Shown: piece by piece, positions 53,168 to 61,987 of the stretch | Numbering within the stretch: position 1 is the stretch's first letter | Layout: each line of letters opens with the position of its first letter | DNA from: Sediminicola sp037203765 | GTDB lineage: Bacteria; Bacteroidota; Bacteroidia; Flavobacteriales; Flavobacteriaceae | Reading direction: 5' to 3' | Length of the DNA stretch: 64,000 bases | Assembly (NCBI RefSeq): GCF_037203765.1 | Contig: NZ_JBBCAS010000006.1 | Location: forward strand, 186,001 to 250,000 | The notes under the pieces: model-generated | Databases searched by the model: none | Told to the model about the DNA's origin: nothing | What the model saw: only the letters and a program-made list of their open reading frames with translations | Made by a program: the position numbers and the translations under genes

Positions 53168-54700
53168 TTAATGTTTAAAATGTCTTGTGCCGGTCATTAC
53201 CATGGCGATTCCATTTTCATTGCAATAATCTATACTCAATTGGTCCTTGATGGAACCACCGGGCTGGATGACACTTTGGATACCGCTATTGCCCGCAATC
53301 TCAACGCAGTCGGGGAATGGGAAGAATGCGTCGCTCGCCATAACCGCTCCGTTAAGATCAAAATTGAAAGATTGTGCCTTGTGGATGGCCTGGTTCAAAG
53401 CATCTACCCTAGAGGTCTGTCCGGTTCCACTGGCCAATAATTGTTTGCCCTTTGCCAAGACAATGGTGTTGGATTTGGTGTGCTTGCATATTTTGGAAGC
53501 GAAAATCAAATCTTCCAGCTCATCGGCAGATGGTTTTTTATCCGTTGCATGGGTCAAGCCTTCAATAGCATCGGTAATATTGTCCCTTCCCTGTACCAAG
53601 ATCCCATTCAAGCAGGTGCGTACCATGGTTTCGGGAAGCTCGATATCGTTCTGAATCAAAATGATCCTGTTTTTCTTTCCTTGCAATATCTCCAATGCGT
53701 CTGCAGCATAGGACGGCGCAATTACAACCTCGCAGAACAATTGATGTATTTCTTCAGCCGTTGCTTTGTCTATTTCCTTGTTGCTGATCAAAACACCTCC
53801 AAAGGCAGACACAGGGTCCCCGGCCAAAGCGTCTATATATGCTTGGTGAAGGGTATCCCGCATCGCAAGGCCACAGGCATTGTTGTGTTTTAATATCGCA
53901 AAGGTTGGAGCATCATTTTTAAATTCATTCATAAGGTTGACGGCTGCATCAACATCCAATAGGTTGTTGTAAGACAGTTCCTTGCCGTGAACCTTGTTGA
54001 ACATGGCATCAAAATCGCCAAAGAAAAATCCTTTTTGGTGGGGGTTTTCGCCATAGCGCAGAACCTGACCATTGGGTTCGCTTATTTTTAATACCGCTTC
54101 CTCCTGGTTTTTGTTGAAATAGTTGAAGATGGCCGTGTCGTAATGAGAAGAAACATTAAAGGATTTGGCTGCAAATCGCTTTCGGTCTTCCAAAGTGGTG
54201 CTGCCATTTCCTTTGGTGATCAGCTCCAAGACCTCGCTATAATCTTCCATGGAGGACACACAGAGGACGTCCTTGAAGTTTTTGGCAGCCGCCCTGATCA
54301 AGGAAATGCCACCTATGTCGATTTTTTCTATGATATCTTGTTCCGAGGCGCCACTGGCAACCGTCTTTTCAAAAGGATAAAGGTCTACAATAACAATATC
54401 CAATTGGGGAATATCAAATTCCTTCAGCTGTGCCTGGTCTCCGTCATGATCCTGTCTGTTCAGGATACCTCCAAAAACTTTTGGGTGCAAGGTTTTTACC
54501 CTACCTCCCAAGATGGAAGGATAACTGGTTACATCCTCAACGGGTACCACATCAATCCCCAATTCTTTGATGAACTTTTCGGTTCCTCCGGTGGAGTAAA
54601 TGGTGATTCCAAGTTCATTGAATTTTTGTACTATGGGCGCTAGACCGTCTTTGTGGAATACAGAAATTAGGGCCGAAGTTGCTTTTTTTGTGGTACTCAT
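53168..54700 (-). CDS. purH: Bifunctional AICAR transformylase/IMP cyclohydrolase
   Basis: Last two steps of IMP synthesis. 510 aa. The N-terminal MGS-like cyclohydrolase domain (about 1-190) has STGGTEKFI, VEDVTSYPSILGGRVKTLHP and DLYPFEKTV. The C-terminal AICARFT domain has RYGENPHQKG, ILKHNNACGLA, DPVSAFGGV, ASDAFFPFPD and IQPGGSIKDQ. Both halves are complete. The -7 box lies at 54744-54737. Confidence 0.97.
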   Translation of the reverse strand: MSTTKKATSALISVFHKDGLAPIVQKFNELGITIYSTGGTEKFIKELGIDVVPVEDVTSYPSILGGRVKTLHPKVFGGILNRQDHDGDQAQLKEFDIPQLDIVIVDLYPFEKTVASGASEQDIIEKIDIGGISLIRAAAKNFKDVLCVSSMEDYSEVLELITKGNGSTTLEDRKRFAAKSFNVSSHYDTAIFNYFNKNQEEAVLKISEPNGQVLRYGENPHQKGFFFGDFDAMFNKVHGKELSYNNLLDVDAAVNLMNEFKNDAPTFAILKHNNACGLAMRDTLHQAYIDALAGDPVSAFGGVLISNKEIDKATAEEIHQLFCEVVIAPSYAADALEILQGKKNRIILIQNDIELPETMVRTCLNGILVQGRDNITDAIEGLTHATDKKPSADELEDLIFASKICKHTKSNTIVLAKGKQLLASGTGQTSRVDALNQAIHKAQSFNFDLNGAVMASDAFFPFPDCVEIAGNSGIQSVIQPGGSIKDQLSIDYCNENGIAMVMTGTRHFKH

Positions 54701-54736
54701 CTTGTGTGTGCTTATCTAAAGAAATTAATAAGGACA

Positions 54737-54744
54737 CAAAAGTA
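54737..54744 (-). promoter_or_regulatory. -7 box of the purH-mre operon
   Basis: TACTTTTG on the minus strand (54744-54737) matches TAnnTTTG and sits 36 nt before the purH ATG. No clear -33 TTG. No PurR-like palindrome is visible by eye. Confidence 0.5.
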
Positions 54745-54795
54745 GTTTATTACCTTTAAAAAAGGGGGCAGGTTATCAACAAAACAATCAAAGTT

Positions 54796-55254
54796 TTAAA
54801 GAATTTTGGCCACCTGTTCATTAATGAATTCCAAAAAGCGCTCATCTTCCGCTGTAAATGGGTCCGGGGTGTTGGAATCGATGTCTATTTGACCAACGTT
54901 TTCACCATTGACGAACAGGGGAACAACTATTTCGGCCTTAACGGTTATGCTGCAGGCAATGTAGTTATCCTGGGCCATAACATCGGGGACCACAAAATTT
55001 TGATTGGAAACGGCCACTTGACCGCATATGCCTTTTCCGAAGGGAATTATGGTATGGTCTGTATGGGCACCAGCATAGGGTCCAAGTTTTAATTCATTCT
55101 TATCCCCATTTTTAAAGTAAAATCCAACCCAGTCGTAATAGGTGACGTTTTCTTTTAAAAGGTCACATATTTGCTGCAGTTTGGTGTCTTTGTCTGCAGT
55201 GGCGTTATCAAGAATGGATAAAACTTGTGGTCTTAAAGTGGCTAACATGGGCAT
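54796..55254 (-). CDS. GAF-domain protein, free methionine-R-sulfoxide reductase family
   Basis: 152 aa from ATG 55254; the open frame begins four codons earlier at a TTG, next to a -7-like TATTTTTG at 55271-55264. The single GAF domain resembles fRMsr enzymes: YDWVGFYF, IPFGKGICGQVA, YIACS, EIVVPLF and IDIDSNTPDPF. Cysteines matching E. coli Cys94 (GICG) and Cys118 (YIAC) are kept, but the position of Cys84 holds no Cys (GAHTDHTIIPFG). It may therefore use an altered recycling route, or be a ligand-binding GAF protein. Confidence 0.78.
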   Translation of the reverse strand: MPMLATLRPQVLSILDNATADKDTKLQQICDLLKENVTYYDWVGFYFKNGDKNELKLGPYAGAHTDHTIIPFGKGICGQVAVSNQNFVVPDVMAQDNYIACSITVKAEIVVPLFVNGENVGQIDIDSNTPDPFTAEDERFLEFINEQVAKIL

Positions 55255-55392
55255 AATTTTTTGCAAAAATATTCAAATAGATCTACTAGGTCGCCTTTTT
55301 TGTCCAAAAATTACAAAGGGTGAACCGGTAAAATTTAGTTAATAATATACTGCATTTCATGCATCATCCGTTTATTTTGTATTTTCGCGTCC

Positions 55393-55806
55393 ATGAAATC
55401 CATATTTCAAAAGGTTTTTTCCATATTCATGGCACTCTTGGTGCTGGCTTCCACGGTCTCATGGACCATTGGAATGCATTATTGTGGAAAATCTTTGGTG
55501 GATATTGCTTTGTTTGACCATGCCGATAAATGTGGTATGGATTCGGCTACCAATGATGGTTCGGGATATTCCGAATTGAGGCAAATGTCCTGCTGTGCAG
55601 ATACATTGGCAGTAATTATTGGTCATGACGATCTTGTATCTTCACAAATTGATATTTCCAAGGTACAACAGCATTTTATAGCTGTTCCCATTGCGGCTTT
55701 TACCCTGTTCAATGAGACGGTAATACGGGAAAAATCCTATGACAATTATATCCCCCCGAAACTGGTCCGGGACGTTCAGCTTTTGGACCAAGTTTTTTTA
55801 ATCTGA
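55393..55806 (+). CDS. HYC_CC_PP family exported protein
   Basis: 137 aa with a hydrophobic N-terminus (VFSIFMALLVLASTVSWTIG). It carries the motifs that give the family its name: His29-Tyr30-Cys31-Gly32, Cys67-Cys68 and Pro121-Pro122, plus Cys47. Function is not established; the Cys/His content and its place before a TonB receptor and an HMA protein suggest metal handling at the envelope. A possible -7 box with one mismatch (TATTTTCG) is just upstream. Confidence 0.85.
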   Translation: MKSIFQKVFSIFMALLVLASTVSWTIGMHYCGKSLVDIALFDHADKCGMDSATNDGSGYSELRQMSCCADTLAVIIGHDDLVSSQIDISKVQQHFIAVPIAAFTLFNETVIREKSYDNYIPPKLVRDVQLLDQVFLI

Positions 55807-55829
55807 TTTTTTTAATAACTGTATTTGCC

Positions 55830-55883
55830 TTCCAATCCGATTGGAAAGTTAGAGGGAATCGCGCGACTTCTAAGGTCGATTCC
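55830..55883 (+). other. Two adjacent inverted repeats before the TonB receptor
   Basis: First repeat: TTCCAATC-C-GATTGGAA, a perfect 17-bp palindrome at 55830-55846. Second: a bulged hairpin, GGAAT (55855-55859) plus CGAC (55864-55867) pairing with GTCG (55875-55878) plus ATTCC (55879-55883), 7-nt loop, followed by a short T-rich stretch. They could be an operator plus an attenuator or weak terminator between the two genes. Confidence 0.5.
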
Positions 55884-55908
55884 GTTTTATAATTATTAAA
55901 AAAATGAA

Positions 55909-58143
55909 ATGAAATACTGTTTATTTATATTGCTGTTCCTACCAATCATAACCATCTCCCAAGAGAAGGTGGAAGGTATGATCATGGAGGCCAATGAGGG
56001 CAAGAAGCACATGGGCCTTTCGGGTGCCAATGTCTATTGGATGAATTCCCAGATTGGTACCATGACCAATGACGATGGGTTGTTCTCCATCCCATTCTCC
56101 AAAGAATACAATAAGTTGATCATTAGCTATGTTGGTTTTAAGACCGATACCCTAACGGTCAATGCACCAAAAATGCTGCACCATGCCCTGCAGCCATCCA
56201 ATATGCTGAATGAAGTGGTTGTGGAGCAAAAGAGGGATGCCCTCCAAAAAACATTCTTTAGTGCGCAGAACGTAGTGACTGTCAATAGTGCGGAACTGCT
56301 CAAGGCTGCCTGTTGTAACCTCTCCGAAAGTTTTGAGACCAATCCGTCCATTGATGTGAATTTCACAGATGCGCTTACGGGTACCAAACAAATACAAATG
56401 TTGGGACTTACCAGTCCCTATCTGCTCATTACCCAGGAGAATATACCCATGGTACGTGGGGCATCCCAGGCATATGGCCTTACGTTCACCCCGGGCACAT
56501 GGGTGGAGAGCATTCAGATCACCAAAGGTGCAGGGAGTGTCGTGAACGGTTACGAAAGTATTTCTGGACAGATCAATACCGAATTGGTAAAACCCTTGAC
56601 CGACAGTGGACTTTTTGTAAACGGCTATACGGCACTGAACGGAAGATATGAGCTCAATACCCATGTCAATAGGAAGCTTACCGATAAATGGAGTACCGGT
56701 CTGTATCTTCATGGCAACCTGAGAAATTCCAATGTGGATGATAATGGTGATGGATTTTTGGATGTTCCCTTGGCCAATCAGATCAATGTGATGAACCGTT
56801 GGCAATATCAAAACCCGGAAACTGGATTTATCACCTTTATGAACGTTCGCTTCTTAAATGATGAAAAGCAGGTGGGACAGACCAGTTTTGACCCGGATTC
56901 GGATAAGTTCAGTACCAATGCCTGGGGCGGGGAAATAGATACACGTCGTTTTGATGCTTCCGTAAAGTTGGGTTATGTGTTTCCGGAGCTGCCCTTTCAG
57001 AGTTTTGGGTTTCAGGCTTCTTACAGCATGCACAAACAAGAATCCTATTACGGTTTCAATCAATACGACATAGACCATCACAGTCTTTATTCCAATGCCA
57101 TCTTCAATTCCATCTTGGGAAGTACACAGCACAAATTCAAGACAGGGCTTACCCTGGCGTTGGATACCTATGATGAGTTTGTAAATACCCAGGATTTTGG
57201 ACGTACGGACAATTCTTTGGGTGCCTTTTTTGAGTACAGCTATGATAATTTGGAGAAATTGAGTTTGGTGGCCGGTTTACGTGTGGATACGCACAATAGA
57301 TTGGGGACCTTTGTCACTCCAAGATTGCACCTGCGATATACCCCTTGGGAAAATTCGAGTTTTAGAGGTTCCTTTGGTAGGGGAAGAAGGGCAGCCAATA
57401 TTTTTGCGGAAAACCAACAACTATTTGGTTCTTCCAGACTAATTAGTATTGATAACATGGGAGGAGAGATCTATGGACTTGACCCCGAAGTGGCCTGGAA
57501 TTATGGCGTGAGCTATTTGCAGGGCTTCAATCTGTTCAATAGGCAGGGGAATATTACGTTGGATTATTATCGCACCGATTTTGAAAACCAAGTGGTTGTA
57601 GATTGGGAAAACCCCCAAGAAATTTCTTTCTACAATTTGGATGGAAAAAGTTACGCCAACAGTTTTCAGGTGGAGCTGGATTATGAATTGGTAAAGAATG
57701 TGGAGATACGCGCTGCCTATAAGAATTATGATGTGCAGACCGACTATAATTCTGGAAGGCTCCAAAAACCCTTACAGGCCAAGAACAGATTTTTTGCAAA
57801 CATAGGATATACCACCGTTCCCAAAGAAAATGGGTCGCAATGGCGATTTGATTATACGTTGCATGCCGTAGGAGAACAGCGCCTTCCCAATACTTCAGCA
57901 AATCCATCTGAATATCAAATGGAGGCCACTGCGGCGCCTTACAGTTTGATGAATGCTCAAGTGACCAAGGTGTTCTCCCAACATTTTGAAATGTATGTGG
58001 GTGGGGAGAATTTAACTAATTTTATGCAGGATAAACCAATTTTGGGGGCAGATGACCCTTTTGGCCCCTATTTTGATACAAGTATTGTATATGCCCCCAT
58101 AATGGGGAGCATGTATTATGCAGGTTTTAGATATAAATTATAA
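55909..58143 (+). CDS. TonB-dependent receptor, probably metal-related
   Basis: 744-aa outer membrane receptor. Signal peptide, carboxypeptidase-regulatory-like domain (about 17-90, ending IISYVGFKTDTLTV), plug (about 105-220, NEVVVEQ, TKQIQMLGL, GAGSVVNGYESISGQIN) and a 22-strand-type barrel ending in an aromatic/basic tail YAGFRYKL. It takes up a small ligand with energy from TonB. No SusD partner is present; flanking HYC_CC_PP and HMA genes point to copper or another soft metal (inference). The CC pair in KAACCNLSESF at the plug start could bind metal. Confidence 0.88.
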   Translation: MKYCLFILLFLPIITISQEKVEGMIMEANEGKKHMGLSGANVYWMNSQIGTMTNDDGLFSIPFSKEYNKLIISYVGFKTDTLTVNAPKMLHHALQPSNMLNEVVVEQKRDALQKTFFSAQNVVTVNSAELLKAACCNLSESFETNPSIDVNFTDALTGTKQIQMLGLTSPYLLITQENIPMVRGASQAYGLTFTPGTWVESIQITKGAGSVVNGYESISGQINTELVKPLTDSGLFVNGYTALNGRYELNTHVNRKLTDKWSTGLYLHGNLRNSNVDDNGDGFLDVPLANQINVMNRWQYQNPETGFITFMNVRFLNDEKQVGQTSFDPDSDKFSTNAWGGEIDTRRFDASVKLGYVFPELPFQSFGFQASYSMHKQESYYGFNQYDIDHHSLYSNAIFNSILGSTQHKFKTGLTLALDTYDEFVNTQDFGRTDNSLGAFFEYSYDNLEKLSLVAGLRVDTHNRLGTFVTPRLHLRYTPWENSSFRGSFGRGRRAANIFAENQQLFGSSRLISIDNMGGEIYGLDPEVAWNYGVSYLQGFNLFNRQGNITLDYYRTDFENQVVVDWENPQEISFYNLDGKSYANSFQVELDYELVKNVEIRAAYKNYDVQTDYNSGRLQKPLQAKNRFFANIGYTTVPKENGSQWRFDYTLHAVGEQRLPNTSANPSEYQMEATAAPYSLMNAQVTKVFSQHFEMYVGGENLTNFMQDKPILGADDPFGPYFDTSIVYAPIMGSMYYAGFRYKL

Positions 58144-58202
58144 TTACGCAATTGGGTCTCTTTTGATATAGGGGCCTAATTTTAACTTTAACAATTAGAA
58201 TC

Positions 58203-58559
58203 ATGAAAAAAGGAATTTTAGCAATGGCAATGTTATGTTTCTCCTTGGCGACCTTCGCTCAGGACAAGAATAAGAAATTGACCATGGAAGTTGATGGGAA
58301 ATGTGAGATGTGCAAAATGCGTATCGAAAAGGCAGCTCTGGGCGTGCCCGGGGTAAAGTATGCCACATGGGATATCCCTTCACACCAATTGTCCCTGATC
58401 ATGGATGAGCGAAAGACCAATGCCATGAAGGTAAAAACTGCGATAGTGGCAGTAGGCCATGATACCAAGGAGCTGAAGGCAACCCAGGAATCTTATGACC
58501 AGGTGCATCCCTGTTGCCGTTACCGTGAGGACAATTCGGACGATAGTAAAAAGCATTAA
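58203..58559 (+). CDS. Exported heavy-metal-associated (HMA) domain protein
   Basis: 118 aa: signal peptide (ILAMAMLCFSLATFAQ) then an HMA ferredoxin-like fold with the metal site GKCEMC (Cys34, Cys37) and GVPGVKYATWD. A second Cys pair lies near the end (HPCC, Cys104-105), not part of the usual HMA fold. It is probably a periplasmic metal carrier working with the TonB receptor 60 bp upstream. Copper is the likeliest metal by family, but not proven. Confidence 0.87.
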   Translation: MKKGILAMAMLCFSLATFAQDKNKKLTMEVDGKCEMCKMRIEKAALGVPGVKYATWDIPSHQLSLIMDERKTNAMKVKTAIVAVGHDTKELKATQESYDQVHPCCRYREDNSDDSKKH

Positions 58560-58561
58560 AA

Positions 58562-58598
58562 CAAAAAAACGCTCTGGATTCCAGAGCGTTTTTTTTTA
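58562..58598. terminator. Bidirectional terminator between HMA gene and groL
   Basis: Perfect 10-bp stem AACGCTCTGG (58568-58577) and CCAGAGCGTT (58581-58590), 3-nt loop, A-run before and T-run after. It serves both convergent transcripts. Confidence 0.92.
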
Positions 58599-58618
58599 TA
58601 TATCCGATGTGTTCACCA

Positions 58619-60247
58619 TTACATCATTCCTGGCATACCGCCACCCATTGGTGGACCTGCAGGAGCATCTTCCTTAATGTCTGTCAAAGCACATTCTGTG
58701 GTCAAGATCATTCCGGCAACAGAAGCGGCATTTTCCAACGCAACCCTTGTCACTTTCTTGGGATCTATGATACCTGCTTTAAGCATGTCTACATAAGTTT
58801 CGGACTTGGCATCGTAACCGAAGTGACCTTTGCCTTCCAATACTTTTGCTACAACTACTGAGCCTTCACCACCTGCGTTTTCTACGATGGTTCTCAAAGG
58901 AGCCTCTATAGCTCTTGCAACAATCTGCAATCCTGTTTCTTCGTCTGCATTTTCTGCCTTTATGGAAGCGAGAACTGCTTTGGCGCGTACTAGGGCAACA
59001 CCACCACCGGCAACAATACCTTCTTCAACTGCTGCTCTTGTGGCGTGTAGGGCATCATCCACACGGTCTTTTTTCTCCTTCATCTCCACTTCAGAGGCGG
59101 CACCTACATAAAGTACTGCAACACCACCGGCCAATTTGGCCAAACGCTCTTGAAGCTTCTCTTTGTCGTAATCAGATGTAGTGCTCTCAATCTGAGATTT
59201 GATCTGGTTTACCCTTGTTTTGATGTCACTTGCATTACCAGCACCGTTGACAACAGTTGTGTTGTCCTTGTCTATGGTCACTTTTTCACAAGTACCCAAC
59301 ATATCCAAAGTGGCGTTCTCCAATGAGAAACCTCTTTCTTCAGAAATAACGGTTCCGCCGGTCAAGATAGCGATGTCTTCCAACATGGCTTTTCTCCTAT
59401 CTCCAAAACCTGGAGCTTTAACAGCCGCAATCTTTAGGGAACCTCTCAATTTGTTCACCACCAAAGTAGCCAACGCCTCTCCGTCAACATCTTCAGCAAC
59501 GATCAAGAGCGGTTTGCCTGACTGGGCTACTGGTTCCAATACAGGAAGAAGATCCTTCATGGAAGAAATTTTCTTATCGAACAATAGAATGTACGGGTTC
59601 TCCAAGTTGGTCATCATCTTTTCAGAATCTGTTACAAAATATGGAGAAAGGTACCCTCTGTCAAATTGCATACCTTCCACAACATCTACATAGGTATCTG
59701 TTCCTTTGGCTTCCTCTACGGTGATAACACCTTCTTTTCCTACCTTACCGAATGCTTGGGCAATTAACTCCCCAATAGTATCGTCGTTGTTGGCGGAAAT
59801 AGAAGCTACTTGTTTTATTTTTTCAGAAGAATCGCCGACTTTTTTGGTCTGCTTGGCCAAATCGGCAACGATGGACTCAACAGCCTTGTCTATACCTCTT
59901 TTAAGATCCATTGGATTGGCACCAGCGGCTACGTTCTTTAAACCTTCTTTAACGATGGCTTGAGCAAGTACGGTTGCCGTTGTTGTACCGTCACCTGCAA
60001 GATCGTTGGTTTTGGAAGCAACTTCCTTAACCATTTGTGCACCCATGTTCTCAAGGGGGTCTACCAATTCTATTTCTTTTGCAACGGTAACACCATCCTT
60101 GGTCACCATAGGGGCTCCAAAGGATTTGCTGATGATAACGTTTCTACCTTTAGGGCCTAAGGTAACTTTTACCGCATTTGCCAAAGCGTCTACACCTCTT
60201 TTTAGGCCATCACGTGCTTCAATATCAAATTTTATATCTTTTGCCAT
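58619..60247 (-). CDS. groL: Chaperonin GroEL
   Basis: 60-kDa chaperonin subunit, 542 aa, forms the double-ring folding chamber with GroES. Canonical ATP-site DLAGDGTTTATVLAQ, apical VEEAKGTDTYVDVVEGMQFDRGY, the AALVR-like GGGVALVRA, and the C-terminal Gly-Met tail MGGGMPGMM. Length and sequence are ordinary. It is 21 bp downstream of groS. Confidence 0.98.
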   Translation of the reverse strand: MAKDIKFDIEARDGLKRGVDALANAVKVTLGPKGRNVIISKSFGAPMVTKDGVTVAKEIELVDPLENMGAQMVKEVASKTNDLAGDGTTTATVLAQAIVKEGLKNVAAGANPMDLKRGIDKAVESIVADLAKQTKKVGDSSEKIKQVASISANNDDTIGELIAQAFGKVGKEGVITVEEAKGTDTYVDVVEGMQFDRGYLSPYFVTDSEKMMTNLENPYILLFDKKISSMKDLLPVLEPVAQSGKPLLIVAEDVDGEALATLVVNKLRGSLKIAAVKAPGFGDRRKAMLEDIAILTGGTVISEERGFSLENATLDMLGTCEKVTIDKDNTTVVNGAGNASDIKTRVNQIKSQIESTTSDYDKEKLQERLAKLAGGVAVLYVGAASEVEMKEKKDRVDDALHATRAAVEEGIVAGGGVALVRAKAVLASIKAENADEETGLQIVARAIEAPLRTIVENAGGEGSVVVAKVLEGKGHFGYDAKSETYVDMLKAGIIDPKKVTRVALENAASVAGMILTTECALTDIKEDAPAGPPMGGGMPGMM

Positions 60248-60268
60248 TTTCTTAGTTGTTTTTTTTGA

Positions 60269-60547
60269 TTAAATAATTGCAAAAATGTCACTTTCGCGCA
60301 TGATAAGGTAATCCTTACCTTCCAATTTTAATTCTGTGCCGGCATACTTTCCGTAAAGAACCGTATCACCCACCTTTACTGTTATCTTGTCGTCTTTAGT
60401 TCCTGGACCAACGGCCACTACCTTGCCTTGTTGTGGTTTTTCCTTTGCAGTCTCCGGAATGTATATTCCCGAAGCAGTTTTTGTTTCAGCAGCCATAGGC
60501 TCTATAAGAACCCTATCCGCTAATGGTTTAATGTTAACTTTAGACAT
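60269..60547 (-). CDS. groS: Co-chaperonin GroES
   Basis: 92-aa lid subunit of the chaperonin, with NIKPLADRVLIEP, the mobile loop ETKTASGIYIPETAKEKPQQG and VAVGPGTKDD, and the C-terminal YLIMRESDIFAII. It is the first gene of the groSL pair. No CIRCE element (TTAGCACTC repeat) is seen upstream, so heat-shock control must use another route. Confidence 0.98.
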   Translation of the reverse strand: MSKVNIKPLADRVLIEPMAAETKTASGIYIPETAKEKPQQGKVVAVGPGTKDDKITVKVGDTVLYGKYAGTELKLEGKDYLIMRESDIFAII

Positions 60548-60629
60548 ATTTTTAGTTTTTAAATTTTAATTTCTGGTTACCATAAGGCAGAAATTATGCC
60601 ATTGGTGTAAAACTGACATATTGTAAAAC

Positions 60630-60664
60630 AAAAATGCCAGCTTGTCATTCAGGCTGGCATTTTT
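60630..60664 (-). terminator. Terminator after secG
   Basis: 12-bp stem AAAAATGCCAGC (60630-60641) and GCTGGCATTTTT (60653-60664) with an 11-nt loop; on the minus strand it lies 20 bp after the secG stop and ends in T's, closing the sigma-54-activator/lptE/secG transcript before groS. Confidence 0.88.
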
Positions 60665-60684
60665 AGTATGTTATATCGTGTATT

Positions 60685-61041
60685 TTATTCCTCGTTATTC
60701 ACAGGAGCAGCTTCGTCCGTTGTTGGTAAAGCTTCCGGTAGACTTTCTGGAACCGTTGTTTCTATGTCATCACCTTGTAATAACTTGGATTCGTTGGTTC
60801 CCAAACTGCCTTTTAAGGCCACATTGGACAATAGGATCAGAACAATCAATAAGGTTGCCAAAGTCCAGGTACTCTTGTCCAAGAAGTCTCCCGTCTTTTT
60901 AACGCCACCAACTACTTGGTTTCCACCGCCACCAAAAGATGAAGATAGTCCGCCTCCTTTAGGGTTTTGTACCATAATAACCAACACCAATAGTAGGCAA
61001 ACAACAATGATAAGAATCAGGAAAATTGAAAATGTACTCAT
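60685..61041 (-). CDS. secG: Preprotein translocase subunit SecG
   Basis: 118-aa component of SecYEG: two membrane helices (IFLILIIVVCLLLVLVIMVQ and STWTLATLLIVLILLSN) flank the conserved NPKGGGLSSSFGGGG loop. The acidic C-terminal tail of about 40 residues is longer than in E. coli but usual in Bacteroidota. It is 7 bp after the TPR-like gene, in the lptE operon. Confidence 0.94.
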   Translation of the reverse strand: MSTFSIFLILIIVVCLLLVLVIMVQNPKGGGLSSSFGGGGNQVVGGVKKTGDFLDKSTWTLATLLIVLILLSNVALKGSLGTNESKLLQGDDIETTVPESLPEALPTTDEAAPVNNEE

Positions 61042-61048
61042 TATATTA

Positions 61049-61981
61049 TTAGTTTTCTTTTTGTATTTTCTCTACCGTTTTTATTCGGTCAGCAAAGAAA
61101 CTACTTTTTTCTGGATATTTCAAACTTAAAATTTTGTAAGCCTGTATTGCTTTCTTGTACTTTTTTTGCTCTAAATATACTTTTGCCAAGGTCTCTGTCA
61201 TGAGTTCATTCTTGTCCATTTTCAAGGACTCTGAAATATCTACCTTATCTATCTTCTCCTTGGGAACAATTTTGGGGTTGTTTTCGATGAACTTGTCAAT
61301 GAGGTCAAATTTCTTCCTTTTGGCCAGATCTTCGATCTCTTCGGTAGGTTCGTCTGCCTCCTTGTACGCTTTGGTTTGGTCTTCCTCCTTTTTATGGGGT
61401 TCTCTCTCAATGGGGGTGGCCGAAGTCAGTTGAAGCCATTCCGTAAAGGAGTATTTTTCTTTTTTTGTAAATGGTAGGGGCTTGCCAATTTCCAATTCTT
61501 TTTCGGCCTCTTTTCTCGCATCGGCGATGGCCTGGTCCACATGGGGGTCCATGGACTTAAATAGGGCGGGGTCCAATATCTGCTCTGCTTCCTTTACGTT
61601 CTGTGGCAATGGTTTGTCCTCGGAACGGTCATTGAGCAGGGTTTCAATAGGGGTGTCGGCAGCCACTTCTTCTGCGACAATCTCATGCTCCTTAATGGAT
61701 AGGCTCCTCCCCGAAATTGAATCGGCAATGGCATTTTGGAGAAAATCCCTGGAAGTGATAAAATCAAAAAGTACATCCCTGTCCGTGGTATGGGCAGCGG
61801 TGATTTTCAGGGCATTGTTGAATTTGAAACTGTTCAGATTCTTAAGGCCTTTTAAATGAATGGCCCTGGCCGCCTGAAAATAGGGGTACTCTTCAATGAT
61901 GTCCTCCAAATGCTTTGTCTGCACGGGAGAAACCACTTTGTTTGGATGTTGCAATAAAAATGTAAAATCCGATACGTTCAT
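61049..61981 (-). CDS. Acidic protein with C-terminal TPR-like unit
   Basis: 310 aa, no signal peptide. The middle is charged and low in complexity (EEIEDLAKRKKFDLIDKF, acidic repeats). The C-terminal 50 residues contain a TPR-like pair (TETLAKVYLEQKKYKKAIQAYKILS...YPEKSSFFADRI). The N-terminal VSPVQTKHLEDIIEEYPYFQAARAI segment also looks helical-repeat. Conserved between lptE and secG in flavobacteria as far as I recall; its function is unknown. Confidence 0.75.
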   Translation of the reverse strand: MNVSDFTFLLQHPNKVVSPVQTKHLEDIIEEYPYFQAARAIHLKGLKNLNSFKFNNALKITAAHTTDRDVLFDFITSRDFLQNAIADSISGRSLSIKEHEIVAEEVAADTPIETLLNDRSEDKPLPQNVKEAEQILDPALFKSMDPHVDQAIADARKEAEKELEIGKPLPFTKKEKYSFTEWLQLTSATPIEREPHKKEEDQTKAYKEADEPTEEIEDLAKRKKFDLIDKFIENNPKIVPKEKIDKVDISESLKMDKNELMTETLAKVYLEQKKYKKAIQAYKILSLKYPEKSSFFADRIKTVEKIQKEN

Positions 61982-61987
61982 ACCTAT

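Noticed and set aside
60548..60684. CIRCE/HrcA heat-shock operator upstream of groS
   Set aside because: No TTAGCACTC/GAGTGCTAA inverted repeat is present; the only hairpin here is the secG terminator.
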